Below, piece after piece: positions 8,026 through 15,654 of a stretch of DNA of 42,640 nucleotides. The number at the start of each line of letters is the position of its first letter. Position 1 is the first letter of the stretch. The notes under the pieces were generated by a model, which saw only the letters and a program-made list of their open reading frames with translations, was not told the DNA's origin and did not search any database. The DNA comes from a virus, in IMG/VR virus record IMGVR_UViG_3300032298_000109, positions 1 to 42,640 of that record. One strand, given 5' to 3'. Position numbers and translations under genes: made by a program.

Positions 8026-10257
8026 ATGCCAGTCGAAAATATAGCAATAAATTTTAATCAACAGTCTACTCTAGCTAAACTTCTAGCTAAAGAGAACATC
8101 AACGTTATTCATGGGTCTTATAAGACCGCATGGTTCGATCCACAACGCAGAGTCTTAGCTTTACCAGTTTGGAAAAATAAAGGTAAAGCTGTCTATGATC
8201 TACTCACAGGTCACGAAGTTGGTCACGCGCTTTATACACCATCAGTTGGTTGGCATGATGCTGTTGATGATGTCGACGGCGCACCTAAAGCATATCTCAA
8301 TGTGTTAGAAGATGTACGTATTGAACGCAAAGTTCAAGACAAGTATCCTGGTCTTCGTTCACAATTTCAAAAAGCATACAAACAATTATCAGCTGAAGAT
8401 TTCTTTGGATTAGAATCTCAAGGCATCGACGTCGATAGTATTCGTGTTATCGATAAAATCAATCTTAAATCTAAGCTTGGCCCAAACATAGAAGTTCAGT
8501 TCGATACCATCGAGCGTGGATTTTACAATGCATCGTTTAAGACTGACACCTTTGAGGAAGTCGTTAAGCTTGCTAAAGACATCTATGCATATCAAAAAGC
8601 TTTAGAAGAAACTGCTCCGAGAGAATCAGAGCAAACGATGGTTACTCAATCTCTTGATGATCTTCAAGAAGATGACGGTGCCACTAGCGAAAATGACTAT
8701 GAGAAACCCGATCAAAGTGCTTCTGATGGAGAATCTGAAGAAACGGAAAAGGATGCTAAAGGTCAAACTGGTAAAGGTCATGACGGACAAAACGAAGGAT
8801 TATCTGAAGATGATGTCACAAAAGGACCATCTGAAAAATCTACTCAAGACGAAGAATCTGCTTCTGCAGAATCTTTGACAGATAAAGCTTTCCGTGATCG
8901 CGAAAAAGAATTAGTAGTAGGAGACATGCAAGAAAACGTTTTCACTATTAATAAAGTTCGTCAACCAAACATAGTGATCGACTATAAAGATTATTTTGCA
9001 GAATGGGAAAAGCACCTTCGCTTTGAAAATCCAGATCAAGATCATTTAACCTCACGTATTGCTGAGCAAAAAGAATTGCTAAAAGATAAGTATCGTAAAT
9101 TTAAAAACGAGACTGAGATGGCTGCAGCATATATGGCTAAAGAATTTGAACTTCGTAAAGCTGCATTCCAGTATTCTAGATCTAAGTTGGAAAAAACTGG
9201 TGTCATCAACACAAATAAATTGCATGCCTACAAGTATTCAGAAGACATCTTCTTAAAATCTACCAAGCTTGCAAATTATAAGAATCATGGTATGATGATG
9301 TTCATCGACTTTAGCGGTTCTATGCAAGAGAATTTAGGACCAACTATTCGCCAACTATTAAACTTGACTTTATTCTGTCGTATGGTTCAAATACCATATG
9401 AGGTATATGCGTTTACAACGCGTGTACGTGATGATCAAGATGATCGCGATCAAAAATGGGAAGACTTCTCTGATAACGAGATTATCCCAGAAAAATTCAA
9501 CTTGCTTAATTTAATGTCTTCACGCATGACTCGTGCAGAATATAATAAAGCACAAGAGATGTTATGGACATTATCTCAAGCTTGGGACGGTGCAATTTCA
9601 CAATGGTATATTAATTCTTGGAATCAATTGCATAGTACGCCGTTAAATACATGCATTGTTGTTGCTAATGAAATGATTAAAAAATTCAAACTTCAACACA
9701 ACATTGAAAATATGACAGCTATGTTTTTATCAGATGGAGAATCTGATAACTTCCAAGTTCGCATGACAGAGGAAGGCGAGAAACATAGAACGCAAGCAAC
9801 AGGATACTACTATCGTTCTAGAAAATGTTATGTTAGAATTGATGGTAAGACTTTAGAATTGGACTCAGCAGTCGGCAGCGCTATGACTGAGGGACTATTG
9901 AAGTTCTTAAAAGAATCTACTAATAGTAATGTGCTAGGTTTCTTTATCTCGCAATATCGTAACCAAGCAATCAATAAAGTGTTACATGAAGTTGGACCTG
10001 CAAACTATATTAAGAATAAAGAAAAATATACCACGCAAATGACTAAGAATCGTGCTATCATTGAAGACAAGATCTTTGGCTATGATCGCTATTTTGGTCT
10101 ATGTACAAAATATATGGACATCGTTGAAGATGAGTTTGGAGAGCTTGTGGAAGACGGAGCAAGCAAAGGTAAGATTAAGACAGCATTTGCAAAGATGACA
10201 AAGGCTAAGCGAGTTAATCGTGTATTATTGAATGCTTTCGTAGACTCTATTGCATAG
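8026..10257 (+). CDS. CobT-like VWA-domain protein with an N-terminal HExxH metallopeptidase-like motif
   Basis: 743 residues. The N-terminal part carries HEVGH (63-67), a zincin-type metal site, in a helix after VYDLLTG. An acidic, low-complexity linker rich in D, E, S and Q spans about 210-285. The C-terminal half is a VWA domain with a MIDAS motif DFSGS (near residue 429) and SDGESDN near 570. VWA proteins of this type pair with MoxR/CobS AAA+ ATPases, as in the CobS-CobT cobalt chelatase. The expected ATPase is the next gene, behind an identical promoter. Related pairs occur in cyanophages under cobalamin names, but no cobalamin pathway is visible here, so a remodelling or chelatase-like role on an unknown target is as likely. 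The start follows AAAGGTGTCC, shared with the next gene. Confidence 0.8.
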   Translation: MPVENIAINFNQQSTLAKLLAKENINVIHGSYKTAWFDPQRRVLALPVWKNKGKAVYDLLTGHEVGHALYTPSVGWHDAVDDVDGAPKAYLNVLEDVRIERKVQDKYPGLRSQFQKAYKQLSAEDFFGLESQGIDVDSIRVIDKINLKSKLGPNIEVQFDTIERGFYNASFKTDTFEEVVKLAKDIYAYQKALEETAPRESEQTMVTQSLDDLQEDDGATSENDYEKPDQSASDGESEETEKDAKGQTGKGHDGQNEGLSEDDVTKGPSEKSTQDEESASAESLTDKAFRDREKELVVGDMQENVFTINKVRQPNIVIDYKDYFAEWEKHLRFENPDQDHLTSRIAEQKELLKDKYRKFKNETEMAAAYMAKEFELRKAAFQYSRSKLEKTGVINTNKLHAYKYSEDIFLKSTKLANYKNHGMMMFIDFSGSMQENLGPTIRQLLNLTLFCRMVQIPYEVYAFTTRVRDDQDDRDQKWEDFSDNEIIPEKFNLLNLMSSRMTRAEYNKAQEMLWTLSQAWDGAISQWYINSWNQLHSTPLNTCIVVANEMIKKFKLQHNIENMTAMFLSDGESDNFQVRMTEEGEKHRTQATGYYYRSRKCYVRIDGKTLELDSAVGSAMTEGLLKFLKESTNSNVLGFFISQYRNQAINKVLHEVGPANYIKNKEKYTTQMTKNRAIIEDKIFGYDRYFGLCTKYMDIVEDEFGELVEDGASKGKIKTAFAKMTKAKRVNRVLLNAFVDSIA

Positions 10258-10304
10258 GGCCTATGTACTGCAGGATATTTTTATGGTATAATATACCTAT
10301 ATTA
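10255..10304 (+). repeat. 50-bp exact promoter repeat, copy 2
   Basis: Identical to 7946-7995. Its first three bases are the TAG stop of the VWA gene, so the promoter starts exactly where the upstream gene ends. Confidence 0.95.
10264..10292 (+). promoter_or_regulatory. Promoter of the MoxR/CobS-like gene
   Basis: TGTACT (10264-10269), 17 nt, TATAAT (10287-10292). It is identical in sequence to the promoter at 7955-7983 and lies 49 nt before the chosen start. Confidence 0.85.
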
Positions 10305-10341
10305 TGTAATTTTATTATGTTAAAAGTGAAAGGTGTCCAGT

Positions 10342-11490
10342 ATGAAATCAGAAATTAAACAAGCATTTGTCAAAACCTTAGGCGACAAATTTCCAGGTCG
10401 TTCAGTGTTTGATGTACAAGAATTAGTAGACCACGCTCGTGATATGGGATTGGGATATCCTAATTTTATCACAAAGCCAGAAAATCGAGTAGGTCGTGGT
10501 CGTTATCAAGTAGAAATGTTGGCAGCAGTAGTGCCTCTTAAAAAATCTGCAGCGCAAGCTACAGATCAACCAACAGAAAAAATTACACAGAAAGTATTTC
10601 AACAAGTGCAAATCGAAGTACCAGAAAAAGATTCAATGTATGTTTCATGGGGATTCTTCCGCGATGTAAAACAAATTGTCGAGTCTAATGCATTCTATCC
10701 ACTGTTCATTTCAGGTCTCTCTGGTAATGGTAAGACTATGATGGTTGAACAAGCATGTGCTCAATCTAAGCGTAAGTACGTACGTGTAAACATTACAGAA
10801 GAAACTGACGAAGATGATCTTATTGGTGGTTTTCGTTTAGTTAACGGTGAGACTGTATGGTGTGATGGTCCTGTACCACAAGCCATGAAACAAGGCGCGA
10901 TCTGTTTGATTGACGAGATCGATCGTGGATCCAATAAGCTTATGTGCTTGCAAGCCATCTTAGAAGGCAAGTCATTATACATTAAGAAAACTGGCGTAGT
11001 AATTAAACCTGCAGACGGTTTTAATGTCATCGCAACGGCTAATACTAAAGGTCGTGGTTCTGAAGACGGTCGTTTTACAGGTGCTCGTATCCTTGACGAA
11101 GCTTTCCTCGAAAGGTTTGTTGCAACACTAGAGCAACCATATCCTTCTATTGCAGTAGAAAAGAAAATTATCTTAAATGCGATGGAGACTTATGGCAAAC
11201 TTGATGGAGAATTTGCAGATAACCTTACAACTTGGGCAGATATCATCCGTCAAACATATAAAGACGGTGGTGTAGACGACTTAATCTCTACACGTCGCTT
11301 AGTGCATATTGCACGCAGTTATGGTATTTTTGCAGACCGTGCTAAAGCAATTGAATTGTGTATCTCTCGTTTCGACGAAGACACTAAAGTAGCTTTCTTA
11401 GATCTCTACACTAAAGTAGATTCTAAAGCAATCATAGCACCGACTGTAGGAGAAACAGTTGTTGAGAATGTTCAACCTCAGCAGCTATAA
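10342..11490 (+). CDS. cobS: CobS/MoxR-like AAA+ ATPase
   Basis: 382 residues from the ATG at 10342. A GTG at 10333 is in frame, but the preceding AAAGGTGTCCA is the same ribosome-site leader that stands before the ATG of the upstream partner gene, so the ATG is preferred. Walker A GLSGNGKT (125-132), Walker B CLIDEIDR (about 184-191) and sensor I ATANTKGRG (about 229) define an AAA+ ATPase of the MoxR/CobS class. The N-terminal 60 residues (VFDVQELVDHARDMGLGYP) form a small domain common in phage copies. It is paired with the VWA protein at 8026-10257. Aquatic phage homologues are named cobS, but cobalt chelation is not shown. Confidence 0.85.
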   Translation: MKSEIKQAFVKTLGDKFPGRSVFDVQELVDHARDMGLGYPNFITKPENRVGRGRYQVEMLAAVVPLKKSAAQATDQPTEKITQKVFQQVQIEVPEKDSMYVSWGFFRDVKQIVESNAFYPLFISGLSGNGKTMMVEQACAQSKRKYVRVNITEETDEDDLIGGFRLVNGETVWCDGPVPQAMKQGAICLIDEIDRGSNKLMCLQAILEGKSLYIKKTGVVIKPADGFNVIATANTKGRGSEDGRFTGARILDEAFLERFVATLEQPYPSIAVEKKIILNAMETYGKLDGEFADNLTTWADIIRQTYKDGGVDDLISTRRLVHIARSYGIFADRAKAIELCISRFDEDTKVAFLDLYTKVDSKAIIAPTVGETVVENVQPQQL

Positions 11491-11499
11491 GAACACCTT

Positions 11500-11526
11500 C
11501 GGAAAGGATTTCACGCTCCCTTTCCG
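11500..11526 (+). other. Hairpin downstream of the MoxR-like gene
   Basis: Stem CGGAAAGG / CCTTTCCG (11500-11507 and 11519-11526) with an 11-nt loop, 10 nt after the stop codon. No T-tract follows, so it is either a message-stabilising or processing structure or a weak attenuator before the small HTH gene. Confidence 0.55.
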
Positions 11527-11569
11527 GTCAATAGGTGAATTTGAGTGTGTATATTATGGAGCTTTAATA

Positions 11570-11806
11570 ATGAAGAGCAAATCAAGCCGCCTTTTAGCGG
11601 CATTTCAAAAAGGCCAAAATTTTACGGCCGGTCAAATCGGTTCTCGATTTGGCATCAAGAACGTAACTGCTACTGTTAGCAACTTGCGTTCACAAGGTTT
11701 TTGCATCTATGCAAATAAAACCAATGGCATGACAACTTATCGTTTAGGTACACCTACACGTTCAGTTATTGCTGCTGGTATTCGTGCCCTCCGCGGAACG
11801 ATTTAA
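11570..11806 (+). CDS. Small helix-turn-helix DNA-binding protein
   Basis: 78 residues from the ATG at 11570, chosen because GGAG lies 11 nt upstream; the longer frame from 11459 overlaps the MoxR gene and crosses a hairpin. QIGSRFGIKNVTATVSNLRSQG reads as a winged-helix recognition unit: a helix after FTAGQI, a turn at FGIKN, and a recognition helix TATVSNLRSQ, followed by a beta wing (CIYANKTNGMTTYRL). The protein is basic at its N-terminus (MKSKSSRLL). Likely a small regulator; the target is unknown. Two hairpins follow it. Confidence 0.65.
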   Translation: MKSKSSRLLAAFQKGQNFTAGQIGSRFGIKNVTATVSNLRSQGFCIYANKTNGMTTYRLGTPTRSVIAAGIRALRGTI

Positions 11807-11813
11807 CCTTGTT

Positions 11814-11831
11814 GCCTAATATTGTTTAGGC
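11814..11831 (+). other. Small hairpin after the HTH gene
   Basis: GCCTAA / TTAGGC (11814-11819 and 11826-11831) with a 6-nt loop, followed by ATTTTG. A weak terminator-like element just before the larger hairpin at 11840-11872. Confidence 0.45.
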
Positions 11832-11839
11832 ATTTTGAA

Positions 11840-11872
11840 GAGAGAGGGGAGATTGGACACCGACCCTCTCTC
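11840..11872 (+). terminator. Probable terminator
   Basis: Perfect 9-bp stem GAGAGAGGG / CCCTCTCTC (11840-11848 and 11864-11872) with a 15-nt loop, followed by a pyrimidine-rich stretch with several T. The T-tract is interrupted, so termination may be partial. Confidence 0.6.
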
Positions 11873-11899
11873 CTTCATTTCTTATTTTAGGATTATATT

Positions 11900-12001
11900 A
11901 TGGATATTTGGAAAAACATTGTAAACCAGATTGCTGGTTATTCACCGACAAAATTAACTCTACGTGAAAAATTTAAATTATGGTTAGCAAGAAAGATTTA
12001 G
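11900..12001 (+). CDS. Small 33-residue basic protein, unrecognised
   Basis: ATG at 11900 with AGG about 8 nt upstream. Translation begins MDIWKNIVNQIAGY and ends KFKLWLARKI. It is amphipathic and basic at the C-terminus. It overlaps the next gene by 22 nt in another frame. No function can be assigned. The clean ribosome-site spacing in the gap after the terminator is the main support. Confidence 0.45.
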   Translation: MDIWKNIVNQIAGYSPTKLTLREKFKLWLARKI

Positions 12002-12333
12002 TAAAGCAGTCACAGACTGCTACGACAGGCGGTAGAAAGTTTGATGGTGACAAAGCTCAATATGGTTTGTTACCACCTTTGGCATTAAGAGCCACAGCAG
12101 AAATCTTAACATTTGGTGCAGAGAAATACGAACCAGATAATTGGAAATATGTACCAGATTCTAAACGCAGATACTTCGATGCACTACAACGACATGTGTG
12201 GGCATGGAAAGAAGGCGAACAAAACGACCCCGAATCGGGCAAGAATCACTTAGCACATGCTTTATGTTGTCTCATGTTTTTATATGAACACGACGTAAAA
12301 TATAGTGTACAAGATGAGAAAAATGTGGTATAA
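11980..12333 (+). CDS. DUF5664-type protein (dATP/dGTP diphosphohydrolase-like)
   Basis: 117 residues. The pattern GGRKFDGDKAQYGLLPP, FGAEKYEPDNW, then RRYFDALQRHVWAWKEGE with DPESGKNHLAHALCC is the signature of the DUF5664 / dATP-dGTP diphosphohydrolase N-terminal family, an all-helical NTP pyrophosphatase group found in many phages. Members are thought to clear or reshape deoxynucleotide pools. It is the first of three putative pool-editing proteins in the window (with 19521 and 20973). The ATG lacks a strong ribosome site and lies inside the preceding small ORF. The promoter for gp45 lies within its last codons. Substrate is inferred from the family only. Confidence 0.75.
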   Translation: MVSKKDLVKQSQTATTGGRKFDGDKAQYGLLPPLALRATAEILTFGAEKYEPDNWKYVPDSKRRYFDALQRHVWAWKEGEQNDPESGKNHLAHALCCLMFLYEHDVKYSVQDEKNVV

Positions 12334-12334
12334 T
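12306..12334 (+). promoter_or_regulatory. Promoter of the sliding-clamp operon
   Basis: TGTACA (12306-12311), 17 nt, TATAAT (12329-12334) with TGTGG before the -10. It overlaps the 3' end of the DUF5664 gene and lies 26 nt before gp45. Confidence 0.85.
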
Positions 12335-12360
12335 TATATTATTAATCGTGAGGAATCAAT

Positions 12361-13035
12361 ATGAAGTTATCTAAAGAGACGATTGCAATCTTAAAGAATT
12401 TTGCAACCATTCAACCAAACCTTATGTTCAAGGCTGGATCTGAACTAAAAACCATTGCTGAAGCTAAGAACATCGTAGCTAAAGCAGCAATTACAGAACA
12501 AATCCCTCAAGATTTCGGCATCTATGATGTAAACGATTTCTTGTCATCGCTATCTTTATTCAATGATCCAACATTTGCTTTTAATGCAGATGGTAAATCA
12601 GCACATATCGAAGAAGGTAAATCATCGATGACTTACTTCTTCTCCGATGAAGCTTCATTGACATTCCCACAAAAAGACGTTTCGATGCCTGCAACCGATG
12701 TATCATTTGTACTAACAGATGCTACGTTAAGCTCATTGAAACGTGCAACATCTCTACTATCTGTATCAACAGTTGCTGTTGAAGATGCTGGTAGTGGAAT
12801 GGTAATCAGAGTTAAGGATGCTAAGAATAATACATCTAACTCATATGGTACTGAGGTGGAAGGTTCCAACGGTAATCACAAATTTAAATTCCACTTCGAT
12901 ATCAGTAATTTTAAGATTTTACCTGGTGATTATGATGTATCCATCTCAGGTAAATTAATCTCCCATTTCAAACACAAGACATTACCTATTGAGTATTGGA
13001 TTGCACTTGAAAAATCATCAACTTACGAGGCATAA
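12361..13035 (+). CDS. 45: DNA polymerase sliding clamp gp45
   Basis: 224 residues (T4 gp45 is 228). It forms the trimeric ring that tethers gp43 to DNA and, in T4, also activates late transcription together with gp55. The sequence MKLSKETIAILKNFATIQPNLMF with IAEAKNIVAKAAI is the conserved first domain, and GIYDVNDFLSSLSLF marks the inter-strand region. A GAGG ribosome site precedes the ATG, which follows its own promoter. It heads a replication operon with dsbA, gp44 and gp62. Confidence 0.94.
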   Translation: MKLSKETIAILKNFATIQPNLMFKAGSELKTIAEAKNIVAKAAITEQIPQDFGIYDVNDFLSSLSLFNDPTFAFNADGKSAHIEEGKSSMTYFFSDEASLTFPQKDVSMPATDVSFVLTDATLSSLKRATSLLSVSTVAVEDAGSGMVIRVKDAKNNTSNSYGTEVEGSNGNHKFKFHFDISNFKILPGDYDVSISGKLISHFKHKTLPIEYWIALEKSSTYEA

Positions 13036-13037
13036 TT

Positions 13038-13250
13038 ATGAAGTTAACAGACTTACAATTAGTAGTACAGATCATTGATTTGGCATCTGAAAAGGGTGTA
13101 TTTAAAGGTGCTGACCTTAAGACAGTCGGCGAAGTACGTGAACGTATTATTGAGTTCGTAAAAGCAAACGCTCAACAAGTACCAGCACAACCAGCAGAAT
13201 CAGCAGCAGAAGGAGTAACGACAGATGAGCCTAACACAGAGACTAAGTAA
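13038..13250 (+). CDS. Small conserved protein between gp45 and dsbA
   Basis: 70 residues beginning MKLTDLQLVVQIIDLASEKG. The first half is helical with hydrophobic spacing (a VGEVRERIIEFVK helix). The tail is rich in A, P, Q and E and probably disordered. It starts 2 nt after gp45 stops and overlaps dsbA by 26 nt, so it is co-translated with the replication genes. Function not recognised; the position suggests a replication or transcription accessory factor. Confidence 0.6.
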   Translation: MKLTDLQLVVQIIDLASEKGVFKGADLKTVGEVRERIIEFVKANAQQVPAQPAESAAEGVTTDEPNTETK

Positions 13251-13485
13251 TCCGTCAGATCGTAAAGCAGTATACGATGCGATCGTAGAGATATCCAATT
13301 CTATGACTCGTATGGAAGCAGAACGAGATCTTATTCGTGAGACACTAAAAGACGTAGCAACTAAGTATGAGTTGCCACAAAAATATACACGGACTCTTGC
13401 TAAGATCTATCACAAACAAAACTTTAATGAGTTTAAAGCTGAGCAATCTGAAGTAGAAGATCTATACGAATCTATCAGCGCTTAA
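13225..13485 (+). CDS. dsbA: DsbA-like double-stranded DNA-binding transcription accessory protein
   Basis: 86 residues, close to the 89 of T4 DsbA, which binds late-promoter DNA. The C-terminal pattern ELPQKYTRTLAKIYHKQNFNEF followed by EQSEVEDLYESI agrees with the family (LPKK..NKLLKIYHK...E.E). An AGGAG ribosome site precedes the ATG. In relatives this gene lies near gp45/gp44 or gp33, and here it sits between gp45 and gp44. Assignment rests on the C-terminal motif and context. Confidence 0.7.
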   Translation: MSLTQRLSNPSDRKAVYDAIVEISNSMTRMEAERDLIRETLKDVATKYELPQKYTRTLAKIYHKQNFNEFKAEQSEVEDLYESISA

Positions 13486-13516
13486 TTGTTGTACTATTAT
13501 ATTATGGAGTTTTTGA

Positions 13517-14455
13517 ATGCAAGATCAATTTTTATGGGTAGAAAAGTATCGTCCTAAAACGATCGACCAATGTATCCTTCCAAAGGCTCTTAAGGATACA
13601 TTTCAAACCATAGTCAAGAACGGTGAATTGCCAAACCTCATGTTCTCTGGAACTGCAGGTCTTGGCAAAACCACTGTAGCACGTGCCTTATGTGAACAAC
13701 TTGGCATTGACTATATCATCATCAACGGATCTGAAGAAGGTAACATCGACACCCTTCGCACTAAGATTCGTCAGTTTGCATCAACAGTATCACTACAAGG
13801 CGGTTATAAGTGTGTGATCCTAGACGAGGCAGACTATCTCAATCCACAGTCAACTCAACCAGCTCTTCGTGGATTCATTGAAGAGTTTGCTGATAACTGT
13901 CGGTTCATCCTGACATGTAACTTTAAGAACCGTATCATCGAACCACTCCATTCTCGTTGTGGTGTTATCGACTTCAAGTTTGATAAGAAGCAGCTAGCTG
14001 GTCTATGTGGTCAATTCTTAACACGCCTTAAAGAGATCCTTACAACAGAAAGTGTAACATTCGAAGAAGCCACACTCGCTGAACTAATCATGAAGCATGC
14101 TCCAGATTGGAGACGTGTGCTTAATGAAGCTCAACGTTATTCTGTTGGTGGTACCATCGATTCTGGTATCTTAGTTACACTCAATGATAAGTCTATCAAA
14201 GATTTAATGGAAGCACTTAAAGCTAAAAACTTTAAAGGCATGCGCGAATGGGTTGTCAATAATATTGATACAGAACCACACGCAATCTTCCGTAAAGTTT
14301 ATGATGTTCTTAGCGATCACCTCCAACCTCAATCAATTCCACAAGTAATTCTTATACTTGCTGATTATCAATATAAGAATGCGTTTGTAGCGGACCACGA
14401 ACTTAATGTTGTTGCATGTATGACTGAAGTTATGGCTTCAGCGGAGTGGAAATAA
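13517..14455 (+). CDS. 44: Clamp-loader large subunit gp44
   Basis: 312 residues (T4 gp44 is 319). AAA+ ATPase that, with gp62, opens and loads the gp45 ring. The N-terminus LWVEKYRPKTIDQCILP is typical of clamp loaders. Walker A is GTAGLGKTT, Walker B ILDEADYL, sensor I FILTCNF, and the arginine-finger SRC motif lies in PLHSRCGV. The stop overlaps the next ORF by one base (TAATG). Confidence 0.95.
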   Translation: MQDQFLWVEKYRPKTIDQCILPKALKDTFQTIVKNGELPNLMFSGTAGLGKTTVARALCEQLGIDYIIINGSEEGNIDTLRTKIRQFASTVSLQGGYKCVILDEADYLNPQSTQPALRGFIEEFADNCRFILTCNFKNRIIEPLHSRCGVIDFKFDKKQLAGLCGQFLTRLKEILTTESVTFEEATLAELIMKHAPDWRRVLNEAQRYSVGGTIDSGILVTLNDKSIKDLMEALKAKNFKGMREWVVNNIDTEPHAIFRKVYDVLSDHLQPQSIPQVILILADYQYKNAFVADHELNVVACMTEVMASAEWK

Positions 14456-14634
14456 TGCTAGCTAAAATATATCCTAAAGAAGAATTTTGGTTTGTAGAAT
14501 ATATAGATGATAACACAGATAAAGCTCCAGCTACTGGCGTTTTTATAGATTTACAAGAAGCTAGACAATCAGCAATTGAGTGGTGCAAAGGAGTTGTAGA
14601 AAATGTGGCGATTATGGGCAAAAGCAATCGGTAG
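14455..14634 (+). CDS. Small unrecognised protein after gp44
   Basis: 59 residues from the ATG in the TAATG overlap with gp44: MLAKIYPKEEFWFVEYIDDN, then ending IMGKSNR. The composition is ordinary and the coupling to gp44 argues for translation. Its 3' end overlaps the next small gene by 32 nt. No family recognised. A possible antiparallel strand pair (FWFVEYIDD and GVFIDLQEA) precedes a helix. Confidence 0.5.
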   Translation: MLAKIYPKEEFWFVEYIDDNTDKAPATGVFIDLQEARQSAIEWCKGVVENVAIMGKSNR

Positions 14635-14752
14635 TAAAGGAAGTTCTAATAATTCCGAAGCTGATAAAATTGCTATTATTAGAACACTCATCCTCTGCAG
14701 CTATATTATAACTAACCTGTTCATTATTGCAGGTGTATTACATCATTGGTAA
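14603..14752 (+). CDS. Small membrane protein (MWRLWAKA type)
   Basis: 49 residues starting MWRLWAKAIGSKGSSNN. The C-terminal half (IRTLILCSYIITNLFIIAG) is one hydrophobic transmembrane segment. Proteins with this start and a single C-terminal membrane helix recur in aquatic T4-like phages, which supports a real gene. AGGAG lies about 11 nt before the ATG. It overlaps the upstream small ORF in another frame and ends 3 nt before gp62. Function unknown. Confidence 0.65.
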   Translation: MWRLWAKAIGSKGSSNNSEADKIAIIRTLILCSYIITNLFIIAGVLHHW

Positions 14753-14755
14753 TAT

Positions 14756-15130
14756 ATGAATCCTTTTGAATATGTAAATGCCATATGCGATACTAAAGAA
14801 AATCTTATCGTAGATGAGCTAAGTGAGAAAAATTATAATCCTTTCATGGTGAATAGATCTTTGTCCTATCACTATGACACTGTCCTGCTGGCCAATGAAA
14901 TGAACCAGCGTCATTTCCTAGATAAGAAGCTTCAAAACGAGTTTCTTATAAATACAATCAGGAAGAAAAAACGGTTTGCCAAATGGATTAAACCTATTTC
15001 TTCTGATGATTTGGAAGTGGTTAAAGAGTATTATGGCTATAGCAATGAGAAGGCTCGTCAAGTTCTGCCTCTGCTTAGCGATGATCAAATGGGACAATTG
15101 AGACAAAGGATTTTCAAAGGTGGAAAATAA
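14756..15130 (+). CDS. 62: Clamp-loader small subunit gp62
   Basis: 124 residues, shorter than T4 gp62 (187) but the usual length in aquatic T4-like phages. It is the non-ATPase subunit of the gp44/62 clamp loader. The motifs NPFEYVNAICDTKENLIVD, YNPFMVNRSLSY and YYGYSNEKARQVLPLL are characteristic. It overlaps regA by 11 nt when regA starts at its GTG, the order seen in T4 (44-62-regA). Confidence 0.92.
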   Translation: MNPFEYVNAICDTKENLIVDELSEKNYNPFMVNRSLSYHYDTVLLANEMNQRHFLDKKLQNEFLINTIRKKKRFAKWIKPISSDDLEVVKEYYGYSNEKARQVLPLLSDDQMGQLRQRIFKGGK

Positions 15131-15545
15131 CGAAAAGAGCGTCGAGTGGACACCAGCTTCTATGCTGGAAATCACACTAAACGAGCCGGACGATTTCCTA
15201 AAAGTACGCGAGACTCTAACTAGAATTGGAGTAGCGTCACGTAAGGATAAAAAATTATATCAATCTTGCCATATACTACATAAGCAAGGTAGATATTTCA
15301 TCGTTCATTTTAAAGAATTATTTGTATTGGATGGCAAGCCGTCAACCATTACAGAAAACGATATTCAAAGACGAAATACAATCGCGGTGTTATTATCTGA
15401 TTGGGGTCTTGTGACTATAAATAATGTAGAACAGTCCAAGGATCGGGCTCCTCTAAGACAGATCAAAGTATTGTCATTTAAAGAGCGCGATGAATGGGAG
15501 TTGTGTCCTAAATATAATATAGGTAACACACGAAAAGAATTCTGA
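15120..15545 (+). CDS. regA: Translational repressor RegA
   Basis: RegA binds start regions of early phage messages and represses their translation. The core MLEITLNEPDDFLKVRETL, then KKLYQSCHILHKQGRYFIVHF and the C-terminal ELCPKYNIGN match T4 RegA (122 residues). Two starts are possible: GTG at 15120, which has AAAGGA about 9 nt upstream and gives a 14-residue extension ending WTPAS, or ATG at 15162, which aligns with the T4 start but has no ribosome site. I list the GTG. Three hairpins follow the stop. Confidence 0.93.
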   Translation: MENNEKSVEWTPASMLEITLNEPDDFLKVRETLTRIGVASRKDKKLYQSCHILHKQGRYFIVHFKELFVLDGKPSTITENDIQRRNTIAVLLSDWGLVTINNVEQSKDRAPLRQIKVLSFKERDEWELCPKYNIGNTRKEF

Positions 15546-15618
15546 TCCCCTCGGGATGGGAACATGGCGGCAGTAACCATGTAAATAACTGTCACCCTCA
15601 CGCCCATTTTGGGGTGAG
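15545..15618 (+). other. Three consecutive hairpins between regA and hsp20
   Basis: Stem 1 ATCCC/GGGAT (15545-15557). Stem 2 ACATGG/CCATGT with a 9-nt loop (15562-15582). Stem 3 CTCAC-CCC/GGG-GTGAG with one bulged G (15597-15618), followed by ATTTTAATAA. The last stem may be a weak terminator. The run of three looks like a structured intercistronic RNA element such as a processing site, an attenuator or a leader for hsp20. Confidence 0.55.
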
Positions 15619-15654
15619 ATTTTAATAAACTTAACTCGCTTAATAGGAGCTATT

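Noticed and set aside
8026-11490. A cobalamin biosynthesis pathway
   Set aside because: Only the CobS/CobT-like pair is present; no other cobalamin enzyme is visible, and MoxR-VWA pairs have many non-cobalamin roles.
13490-13518. TGTACT before gp44 as a possible promoter of the common family
   Set aside because: The base 17 nt downstream begins TTGAAT, a poor -10 that overlaps the gp44 start codon; gp44 is better explained by the gp45 operon promoter.
14947-14954. TATAAATA box inside gp62
   Set aside because: Intragenic, with no late gene start nearby; such octamers are expected by chance several times in this AT-rich window.
15416-15423. TATAAATA box inside regA, upstream of hsp20
   Set aside because: Could serve hsp20 but is over 200 nt away and intragenic; not listed as a promoter without transcript data.
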